NCBI GenBank assembly: GCA_003241285.1
Contig: QFOT01000145.1
Span: 1 to 5,482 of the forward strand
DNA length: 5,482 nt
Direction of reading: 5' to 3'
Source of the DNA: Micavibrio aeruginosavorus
GTDB taxonomy: Bacteria > Pseudomonadota > Alphaproteobacteria > Micavibrionales > Micavibrionaceae
The translations under genes were made by a program, and so were the position numbers. The notes under the pieces are model-generated. The model saw only the letters and a list, made by a program, of their open reading frames with translations. It did no database searches and was not told where the DNA came from. Of the stretch, positions 1-5,482 are shown piece after piece; the first letter of the stretch is position 1, and the number at the start of each line of letters is the position of its first letter.

Positions 1-1179
1 CTATTTCCTACATCCCAGTTTTAAAAAGTCGACTTCTGCCCGCGAAGTGACGCGTGGTTCAGGGATCATGGCGTAGCCTTTATATTTTCCATCGACCTCT
101 TGAAGGTAACCCTTATCTGTAATCTTAGAGAGTACGGGGCTGCTGTGAGCCATTTTGAGAATTATGCGCCCGTATAAAACATCGCCGCCGTGAAAGCCGT
201 CGATAAATTCGCAGTCAGAAGCGGGACCAATTTGCGCCGGATCAAGAAAATTAAAATGGGCGATGTTTCTTTCCCGGAAAATATCTTCGATCTCTTTTAT
301 GTATTGGTAGTTGCGCTGGTGCAGCTCGGACAGAATTTTTGGCGCTACGGGCGGAAAGAAAACGAATACCTCTATGCCTTGATCCTGCAAAGATTTGGTA
401 ATCCTGTTAAAGTCATCAATAAGAAGAGTTGAGGCTTTTGACCCATAGATAAATTGATCTTTGCCTTGTTCTATTCTTTCCTTCGTTTCATGAAACTGTT
501 CGTTTTTATTTGAATGTTCTCCGATCACTCTATCGGTATAATAATATGAACCGTCTGGTGCTATGCCTGCGCTGCGCAGTTTTCCGCGGACACCAATATT
601 TTCTTCAGGCGTTGAAAAAAGTAAATCAGTATAATCAACTAGATTGATGCTTCCTTCCTGTATCCATTGAAAGGGAAGCGTGAGATTTTCTATCCGCGCC
701 GCCAAATCTTTATAAGGAGCGGTAAATCTTTCTTCTTTCTTTGAGGTTGAAAGATTTTCTTTTTCCGGGTGAAACCACCAGAAATCCGCGCCGATAATCA
801 TTATTTGGGGCTTGTGGAGTTTAACTATAGTGTTGGTGATGTCACGCAGTTCACCGACGGAGCCTGCTGTCAGTCCCATATTATAGAACGGCTTTTTAAA
901 AAATTTCTGGCGGAATTGAAGAGTTCTGGACGATCCTATAGAAACGATATCCGGTTGAATTCTCTGATAAGATTCGAGCTTTAATTCAAGCGCCTTATCG
1001 GAAACGGCAGATCCATAAATATTAAACGATTTTTTATCAGCCTGTCGGAGAGATATCTCTTTTCCGGATAAATATTCCCCGCTTCGACCAAGCATAAGTT
1101 CATTTGCTGTGGTTAATAGGGTTATGGGTATCAATATAAAAATTAATGCCCAAATGAGATATGATTTATGTTTTTTCAT
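1..1179 (-). CDS. SGNH-hydrolase-like membrane-anchored protein, partner of the MBOAT acyltransferase
   Basis: Complete 392-residue protein; the stop codon lies exactly at the window edge. An N-terminal hydrophobic segment (about residues 7-25, after a Lys/His-rich start) should act as an uncleaved anchor, leaving the rest in the periplasm. The SGNH signatures are degenerate but visible. Block I is Gly82-Ser83-Ser84-Arg85, with Ser84 in the nucleophile place of GDS. A Gly-containing block II follows (about 100-107), then a beta strand ending Gly130-Ala131-Asp132 where GxND would be, a strand ending FFPP (274-277), and the Asp327-x-x-His330 catalytic pair. Proteins of this kind (AlgJ/AlgX/DltD-like in role) work beside MBOAT proteins to move acyl groups onto surface polymers; that role is inferred from the neighbour. 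The start is 3 bases after the MBOAT stop, with no Shine-Dalgarno sequence, suggesting translational coupling. Acceptor and acyl group are unknown. The fold call is good; the precise function is uncertain. Confidence 0.75.
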   Translation of the reverse strand: MKKHKSYLIWALIFILIPITLLTTANELMLGRSGEYLSGKEISLRQADKKSFNIYGSAVSDKALELKLESYQRIQPDIVSIGSSRTLQFRQKFFKKPFYNMGLTAGSVGELRDITNTIVKLHKPQIMIIGADFWWFHPEKENLSTSKKEERFTAPYKDLAARIENLTLPFQWIQEGSINLVDYTDLLFSTPEENIGVRGKLRSAGIAPDGSYYYTDRVIGEHSNKNEQFHETKERIEQGKDQFIYGSKASTLLIDDFNRITKSLQDQGIEVFVFFPPVAPKILSELHQRNYQYIKEIEDIFRERNIAHFNFLDPAQIGPASDCEFIDGFHGGDVLYGRIILKMAHSSPVLSKITDKGYLQEVDGKYKGYAMIPEPRVTSRAEVDFLKLGCRK

Positions 1180-1182
1180 GTT

Positions 1183-2637
1183 TCAAAAATTAAAATAAAG
1201 AAATTCCATTTTTTTATTCGCGGCCATGCAAATTAATATGGATAGCGTCATAAGGGAAACGCAGAAAGCGTTTGTAACGGAGGGCGACCATTTGAAAAAG
1301 CTCGATGATGTAGTTGTACCCTTGCTACCTTCGTTTTGAGAAAGTCGGTCTGCCATGAAATCTTTTATGTTAGGCAAGGAAATCGATATAAATAAAGCTA
1401 TAGTCAGCATGATAATATATACGCTTTTATTCTCAAGGCTTATCTCCCCAGTCTGGCTCTGGCCTAACATGGCCGCATAGACGGTAAGGGCCGTGTGGAT
1501 GTTTTGCGATCTAAAGAGAACCCATCCAGCAATTACGCAGAGCATCGTTAAAATCCACCCCGCAATATTGAGGGTGAATAAACGTGGTAGTTTTATTTGA
1601 AGTGAGTTCCATCCATGATTTCCGACAAGCAGCAGGCCATGGAGTAATCCCCAAAGGATGAAAGTCCATCCGGCGCCGTGCCATAGGCCACACAGGAACA
1701 TAGTGAAAAGAAGATTTCTGTATTTTTTAATTGTGCCATGCCGGCTACCGCCCAGAGGTATGTAGACATAGTTTTTTAGAAACAGGGACAAGGTGATATG
1801 CCATCTGCGCCAGAAATCAATAATTGATGTCGCTTTATAAGGGGAGTCAAAGTTAAACGGAAAATTGATATTAAAAATTCGGGCCAGCCCGATTGCCATG
1901 TCGCTATAACCTGAAAAATCAAAATATAACTGAAATGTATAACAAAGGGCGCCGATCCATGCTTCTGCTGTGGTCGGGATTATTCCCGATGCCGCGTTAT
2001 CGAAGACAATATTGGCGCCCGGAGCAAGGCTATCTGCGATTACAACTTTTTTAAACAAGCCGATAATAAAAATTGTCATACCAACAGAAAAGTTTTCTGT
2101 AGAAATTCGTGCTTGTCGCAGTTGCGGCAGGATTTCTTTATACTGGACCAGCGGGCCAGCGATCGAATGCGGAAAGAAGCTGACCAGCAAAGCATAGGGC
2201 GTAAATTTTCTTTCCGGTTGTCCTGTCCGGTACGTATCGACCAGATAGGCTATCTGCTGAAAAGTAAAAAAAGATATGCCAAGGGGCAGCGCCATTTTTT
2301 CCATCGTGAAAGATGTGTCCAGCAAATCTGCGACATTCTCTGCGATAAAAAAAGTGTATTTAAAATAAGAAATCAGTCCCAAATTAAATATAAGTCCCGC
2401 GACGAGAAATCGTTTGTTCTGATATATTTTTTGCCCGATCAGGAAGTTGACGCCGATCGAGGCGACCATGATCGCCAAATCTTTGAGGCTGTGTTGTGCA
2501 TAAAAAATCAGGGAGCCTGCCAGAAGAACGACCAGGAGATATTGAGTGTTCTTCCCAATATATTTTTGGGCCAGCGCGAAAGCGGTGACAATCAAAGGAA
2601 GAAATAAAAAGATAAATTGAAAACTGTTAAATAGCAT
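1183..2637 (-). CDS. MBOAT family O-acyltransferase, AlgI-like
   Basis: A 484-residue polytopic inner-membrane protein of the length usual for AlgI/PatA-type MBOAT enzymes. The N-terminus MLFNSFQFIFLFLPL is the family's typical beginning and supports this start. Further hallmarks are PLGISFFTFQ (118-127), FFPHSIAGPL (154-163), YFDFSGYSDMAIG (238-250), FWRRWHITLS with His280, YIPLGG (292-297), and LWHGAGWTFILWG with His320, the invariant active-site histidine of MBOATs. The protein ends in FLYFNF, resembling the family's FIYFQF end. AlgI-type proteins pass an acyl group, usually acetyl, across the membrane to a periplasmic transferase. The SGNH-like gene 3 bases downstream is the likely partner, and the two form an operon. 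A weak AGGA lies 13 bases before the ATG, longer than ideal. The glycan acceptor cannot be told from sequence: alginate is unlikely to be provable here, since no polymerase or other polysaccharide gene is present in the window. Confidence 0.93.
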   Translation of the reverse strand: MLFNSFQFIFLFLPLIVTAFALAQKYIGKNTQYLLVVLLAGSLIFYAQHSLKDLAIMVASIGVNFLIGQKIYQNKRFLVAGLIFNLGLISYFKYTFFIAENVADLLDTSFTMEKMALPLGISFFTFQQIAYLVDTYRTGQPERKFTPYALLVSFFPHSIAGPLVQYKEILPQLRQARISTENFSVGMTIFIIGLFKKVVIADSLAPGANIVFDNAASGIIPTTAEAWIGALCYTFQLYFDFSGYSDMAIGLARIFNINFPFNFDSPYKATSIIDFWRRWHITLSLFLKNYVYIPLGGSRHGTIKKYRNLLFTMFLCGLWHGAGWTFILWGLLHGLLLVGNHGWNSLQIKLPRLFTLNIAGWILTMLCVIAGWVLFRSQNIHTALTVYAAMLGQSQTGEISLENKSVYIIMLTIALFISISLPNIKDFMADRLSQNEGSKGTTTSSSFFKWSPSVTNAFCVSLMTLSILICMAANKKMEFLYFNF

Positions 2638-2678
2638 AAATGACTGATAATCCTGCTTCCTGTTTATATAAAAGCAGC

Positions 2679-2703
2679 TATCCGGATAATCTTAATTCCG
2701 GAA
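2679..2703. repeat. Two TCCGGA-centred palindromes, possible paired operator
   Basis: TATCCGGATA (2679-2688) is a perfect 10-base palindrome and TTCCGGAA (2696-2703) a perfect 8-base palindrome. Both share the core TCCGGA, and their centres are 16 bases apart, about one and a half helical turns. They lie between the putative MBOAT -10 and the body of the divergent region, where a regulator could act on one or both units. Short palindromes can arise by chance, so a regulatory role is inference. Confidence 0.3.
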
Positions 2704-2883
2704 ATACAGTCTTTTATCAACATAATCTGCATGAAAAGGCATCTGCAAAATTAGAATTTCCTTATTTTTACGAATCTGATTAATATATGCCCGTGAGATA
2801 AAAATAGCCCGCCGCCGAATATGGACCCTTTAAAGGTTGCGGGATTCTATCGATACAGCGCGCACATGGATGTTTCGCCTGCT

Positions 2884-2904
2884 GTTTCAAATCAATTTTG
2901 AAAC
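2884..2904 (+). promoter_or_regulatory. Perfect 8-bp inverted repeat just upstream of the phosphoesterase ribosome binding site
   Basis: The left arm GTTTCAAA (2884-2891) and right arm TTTGAAAC (2897-2904) are exact reverse complements around the 5-base loop TCAAT. The repeat ends 6 bases before the Shine-Dalgarno sequence AGGAGA (2911-2916). In DNA it could be a dimeric regulator's operator; in RNA it could form a weak AT-rich hairpin in the 5' leader. There is no U-run after it, so it is not a typical terminator. Function is unknown. Confidence 0.45.
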
Positions 2905-2920
2905 TTATACAGGAGACACC

Positions 2921-3976
2921 ATGCTGTTACAGGCAGACGGCGTTATTCTAACGCGCAATAGCTACCCTTTTGAATATAATTCCCCCGCTTTACAGCAATC
3001 ATTCAAAAATCAGGTTGTTCCACAACCAGAACACGCCGCCTATAATTTCAGGACGGCTATTATTTCTGATCTTCATCTTGGGCGCAAAGCTGCGTTTGCG
3101 GAATACCTGCTGGAGTTTTTGGATAATGTAAATTTTGATAAGTTGATTATAAACGGCGACGGTTTTGACGGGCTTAATTACGACGAAAATATCCCTGAAC
3201 TGCATAAGAGATGTATCGATGCCATGTTCGCGTTTATTGACCGCGGAGGGAAACTTGTCTTTATTCCCGGTAATCACGATGAAGAAGCCACTGTCGATAA
3301 AATGGTGCGTATCAAGGGCCGGGACGGACGGGCTTTGGAAGTGCGGGTTTGCGAGCGCTATGTTCATATAGATGCAAAAGGGGATAAAAATCTTATCCGG
3401 CATGGCCATCAGGAGGATGACTGGCATCGGAATAGCATAATGAGAAAAATCGCAGAGTTCGCGGATAACGCATATGAACCTTCCTTGCGGTTAAGCCAGT
3501 CTTTCAGGCGGGCGTCCATCAATTGGACCGGAAGGGATATATCCCTGATTGCTCCGGTAAAATACGGCGTTAAGAAATTTTTTGGTATTGATGGAAAATT
3601 GCGCGAGTCGATGCATAAAGATCTTGAAACAGGCCTTTATAAAAGGGTCTTCTGCGGTCACACGCATCATGCCGAGCTTTTTGAAAGAACAGGTAATTCC
3701 GGAAATTTTGTTGAAAATGGAAATTTTCTTGCAGAGGCCCATGATGGCGAATGGAGGCTTTTTAACTGGAGCGATGTGAGGAAACAATTAAATCTTGGCA
3801 GGTTGCCGTGTAAATCAGATGCAAATCCTCATGCCAGCTACAGGGCGCATACCGATTATACGTTATCGGTGTTTTTGAAACTTTATCCAAAACATGGTGC
3901 AGAAATTCATAAACCGAAGATTCCTGTCCAAAAATCAAACGATATTCAGGATATTCCTGAATACGCTTACGCTTAA
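2921..3976 (+). CDS. Calcineurin-like metallophosphoesterase, PlcP/LpxH-like (COG2908 type)
   Basis: 351-residue cytoplasmic or peripheral enzyme. The ATG at 2921 is chosen because AGGAGA lies 5' of it with 4 intervening bases. A longer reading from a TTG at 2837 has no such site and would run through the inverted repeat. All five metal-binding blocks are present in order: Asp50-x-His52 (SDLHLG), Gly79-Asp80-x-x-Asp83, Gly117-Asn118-His119-Asp120, His161-Gly-His163 and Gly246-His247-Thr-His249. Relatives are LpxH (UDP-diacylglucosamine hydrolase) and PlcP, a phospholipase C-like enzyme that releases diacylglycerol under phosphate starvation. The Agt-like gene 13 bases downstream favours the PlcP role. 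Oddities: the usual GDxxDxW lacks its Trp (GDGFDGL), the GDWVES-like segment after the last block is replaced by ENGNFLAEA (266-274), and a tail of about 70 residues (280-351) follows the catalytic domain. The fold is certain; the substrate is inferred. Confidence 0.85.
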   Translation: MLLQADGVILTRNSYPFEYNSPALQQSFKNQVVPQPEHAAYNFRTAIISDLHLGRKAAFAEYLLEFLDNVNFDKLIINGDGFDGLNYDENIPELHKRCIDAMFAFIDRGGKLVFIPGNHDEEATVDKMVRIKGRDGRALEVRVCERYVHIDAKGDKNLIRHGHQEDDWHRNSIMRKIAEFADNAYEPSLRLSQSFRRASINWTGRDISLIAPVKYGVKKFFGIDGKLRESMHKDLETGLYKRVFCGHTHHAELFERTGNSGNFVENGNFLAEAHDGEWRLFNWSDVRKQLNLGRLPCKSDANPHASYRAHTDYTLSVFLKLYPKHGAEIHKPKIPVQKSNDIQDIPEYAYA

Positions 3977-3989
3977 AAAGGCAGATATC

Positions 3990-5159
3990 ATGAAAAAGAA
4001 AATCTTGATTGTGACAGAAGCTGCACTTGAAAATCCGCAAGCGAAACCGTTATCCGATCTCGATAGAGCGCGGGTCAATGGTGTGTATCGAACCTATGAG
4101 AACCTGATGCCGCATCTGCAAGAGAAATATGATGTCGATTTTCTAACGCCGTTCAGTTACGGGGAAGAGGCTGGCATGATAAGAGCTATTTGGCGGCGTA
4201 ATACGCGCTTTTCGGCTCCAATGCAGAAAACTATTCCTTTGGTGGTCCCCTCCATCAAAGACATGGCGTCACGGATTGAGGCAATCGCGCCCGATTTTAT
4301 TCACATCGCGACCGAAGGGCCGTTAGGTATTGCGGCGCTTTATTGCGCGCGTAAAAAAGGCATACAGGTTTCAACCGCTTTTCACACCAACTGGCAGCAA
4401 TATGTAACCGAGCAGGGTTTCGATATTCCCTTCGTCCCCAATGCTGTTGCAGGCAGGGTCGTACGTAAACTTCTGACGGTCTTTCATGGCAAAGCCGATG
4501 CGACGATGGCGGCTACAAATGATTTGCGCCATGAATTGATTGAATGGGGGATGAAGCAGGATAAAATCCATATCGTGTCACGCGGAATCGACACCAATAT
4601 TTTCCATCCTTATAAAGATAGTCCAAAGGATTATATCCTGTATGTCGGGCGTTTAGCCCCGGGAAAGGGCGCGGAGCGTTTTTGCGAGCTGGAAACAGGG
4701 AGTATTCCGAAAGTCGTCGTCGGGACGGGGCCATCCGAAGAAAGAATCAAGGCGACCTATCCAGATGTAAAATTTTTAGGCTTTGCGGAAGGAGAGCAAT
4801 TGGCGAGGCTATATAGCGGCGCAAAACTGTTTGTACTGCCATCTGATACTGAAACATTTGGCATGACGGTTATCGAGGCGCTTGCCTGCGGCACGCCGGT
4901 CGTGGCGTTAAATCGGGGTGGGCACCAGCCGATATTGAATGCGGATTCCGGTCTTGGGGTTATGGCCTCTGACTTACAGGAAGCTTATGATCGTGCTATT
5001 TCGGATATGGGGCAATTTAAATCTCCTGAAGAGATGGCGGATTTGATCTGCAAGACCAGGAGCTGGTCGCAGGAAGCTGAAAATTTTTCTTCCATGATGG
5101 GTGAGGCAAGAAACAAGACTTCTGAGTATTTACCCGATTTTACGCTGGCTGCCGCCTGA
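3990..5159 (+). CDS. GT4-family glycosyltransferase, Agt/SQD2/MgtA-like, probable diacylglycerol glycosyltransferase
   Basis: 389-residue GT-B fold enzyme. The ATG at 3990 is preceded by AAAAGG with 8 bases spacing and begins with the beta strand MKKKILIVTE; an in-frame ATG at 3894 lies inside the upstream gene and is less likely. The N-terminal acceptor domain has RVNGV (28-32), HIATEGPLGIAA (105-116) and AFHTNWQQYV (130-139), all typical of the SQD2/MgtA/Agt group. The C-terminal donor domain has YVGRLAPGKG (218-227, Arg221 and Lys226), KVVVGTGP (241-248) and the EX7E motif from Glu288 to Glu296, followed by ALACGTPVVAL. No membrane segment is seen; such enzymes sit at the inner face of the membrane. 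Agt glycosylates diacylglycerol with UDP-glucose or UDP-glucuronate in phosphate-limited rhizobia, which fits the PlcP-like gene upstream in the same operon. An extra stretch (about 12-26) separates the first strand from RVNGV. Sugar donor and acceptor are inferred. Confidence 0.88.
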   Translation: MKKKILIVTEAALENPQAKPLSDLDRARVNGVYRTYENLMPHLQEKYDVDFLTPFSYGEEAGMIRAIWRRNTRFSAPMQKTIPLVVPSIKDMASRIEAIAPDFIHIATEGPLGIAALYCARKKGIQVSTAFHTNWQQYVTEQGFDIPFVPNAVAGRVVRKLLTVFHGKADATMAATNDLRHELIEWGMKQDKIHIVSRGIDTNIFHPYKDSPKDYILYVGRLAPGKGAERFCELETGSIPKVVVGTGPSEERIKATYPDVKFLGFAEGEQLARLYSGAKLFVLPSDTETFGMTVIEALACGTPVVALNRGGHQPILNADSGLGVMASDLQEAYDRAISDMGQFKSPEEMADLICKTRSWSQEAENFSSMMGEARNKTSEYLPDFTLAAA

Positions 5160-5482
5160 TTATTTCTGGTGAAGTTGTTCTTCAAGTTGTTTTACGGCGG
5201 CAAAGAACTTTTCTTTCGTCGTGTCGACAAAAGGATTGTCGCGCTGAATGGCATAAAATAATTCGTCGCTGTCATCGATGACATAGCTGACGGCTTTTTG
5301 CAGGAGCGCGAAAGTTTTCGTTTCCATGAAAATATCCGGCAATTCCATTTTTTTGAAAACTTTGGCGATCATATGGGTCAGACCCATGACATAGGCCATT
5401 TGAGTATCGTGATCTTCGGCGGTGGTTTCGAAGATGCTGAGTTTCAAACGGTTTAAAAATTCGATGACGCAGTCTTTGCGCG
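5160..5482 (-). CDS. tyrA: Prephenate/arogenate dehydrogenase, C-terminal fragment running off the window
   Basis: Only the last 106 codons are in the window. The frame stays open to the right edge, reading RKDCVIEFLNRLKL before the TTG at 5447, so that TTG is an internal codon and the real start lies beyond 5482. The fragment matches the all-helical dimerisation domain of TyrA enzymes: a short strand ending in a Thr-Ala-Glu-Asp-His-Asp turn (HD at fragment residues 24-25), then MAYVMGLTH (28-36), a Phe-Ala-Leu-Leu helix, and DELFYAIQRDNPF near the end. TyrA oxidises prephenate or arogenate with NAD(P)+ on the route to tyrosine. The NAD-binding half, which would confirm the call and the substrate, is missing. 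The gene is convergent with the glycosyltransferase and their stop codons abut without a spacer. It is probably unrelated to the envelope genes. Confidence 0.8.
   Translation of the reverse strand, partial: RKDCVIEFLNRLKLSIFETTAEDHDTQMAYVMGLTHMIAKVFKKMELPDIFMETKTFALLQKAVSYVIDDSDELFYAIQRDNPFVDTTKEKFFAAVKQLEEQLHQK

Larger units (their letters stand above)
2638..2920. promoter_or_regulatory. Divergent intergenic region between the MBOAT unit and the phosphoesterase-glycosyltransferase unit
   Basis: This 283-base AT-rich region must hold the promoters of both units. I see no gene in it. On the minus strand, TATAAA (2668 down to 2663) is a possible -10 for the MBOAT gene; no good -35 sits at the right distance. 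On the plus strand, TAATAT at 2781-2786 is a possible -10, again with a poor -35. I looked for a Pho box (two CTGTCAT-like half-sites 11 bases apart), expected if the rightward operon responds to phosphate. No convincing one was found on either strand. Confidence 0.5.

Noticed and set aside
2113..2607. A 164-codon plus-strand open frame opposite the MBOAT gene
   Set aside because: It lies wholly antisense to a well-supported MBOAT coding region, its translation is rich in charged and Cys residues with no recognisable domain, and no good ribosome binding site was noted.
2646..2727. Three copies of (G/C)ATAATC at 2646, 2685 and 2721
   Set aside because: The 7-base repeats are in AT-rich DNA with unequal spacing (39 and 36 bases) and are likely chance.
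2727..2742. CTGCAT and AGGCAT as a possible Pho box
   Set aside because: The half-sites are 10 rather than 11 bases apart, and neither matches CTGTCAT closely, so the similarity is too weak to call.
2837..2920. A 28-codon N-terminal extension of the phosphoesterase from a TTG
   Set aside because: The ATG at 2921 has an ideal AGGAGA at the right distance, and the extension would translate through the inverted repeat and shows no family similarity.
2999..3427. A 142-codon minus-strand open frame opposite the phosphoesterase
   Set aside because: It is antisense to the metal-binding blocks of a clear enzyme and has no recognisable features of its own.
5160..5447. A complete 95-residue small protein
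   Set aside because: Its apparent start is a TTG inside a frame that stays open to the window edge, and the sequence matches the C-terminal part of TyrA, so it is a fragment of a longer gene.

Overview
The window looks like chromosomal DNA from a Gram-negative bacterium. Base composition is moderate, below 50% GC by eye. The best guess is an alphaproteobacterium or a close relative, because a PlcP/LpxH-like metallophosphoesterase directly followed by an Agt-like glycosyltransferase is an arrangement best known from that class. The taxonomic call is inference only. I see no insertion sequence, prophage, CRISPR array, tRNA or rRNA.

Layout. (1) Minus strand, 2637 down to 1: a two-gene unit. It encodes an AlgI-like MBOAT O-acyltransferase, then after 3 bases an SGNH-hydrolase-like membrane-anchored protein whose stop codon occupies bases 1-3. 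(2) 2638-2920: a 283-base divergent intergenic region with no gene. It carries two TCCGGA-centred palindromes near the MBOAT side and a perfect 8-bp inverted repeat just before the ribosome binding site of the rightward operon. (3) Plus strand, 2921-5159: a metallophosphoesterase and, 13 bases later, a GT4 glycosyltransferase. (4) Minus strand, from 5160 to the right edge: the C-terminal end of a prephenate/arogenate dehydrogenase, convergent with the glycosyltransferase and abutting it stop to stop.

How the genes may work together. In rhizobia and marine bacteria, PlcP removes phospholipid head groups under phosphate limitation to give diacylglycerol. Agt then glycosylates the diacylglycerol to make phosphorus-free glycolipids. 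The rightward pair fits this two-step scheme in gene order and family, although the phosphoesterase is a divergent member. The leftward MBOAT/SGNH pair is the usual architecture of a machine that transfers acyl (often acetyl) groups across the membrane to an extracytoplasmic glycan. Its acceptor cannot be read from the sequence. Both units concern the cell envelope and share one intergenic region, so co-regulation is possible but unproven. The tyrA fragment belongs to aromatic amino-acid synthesis and is probably unrelated.
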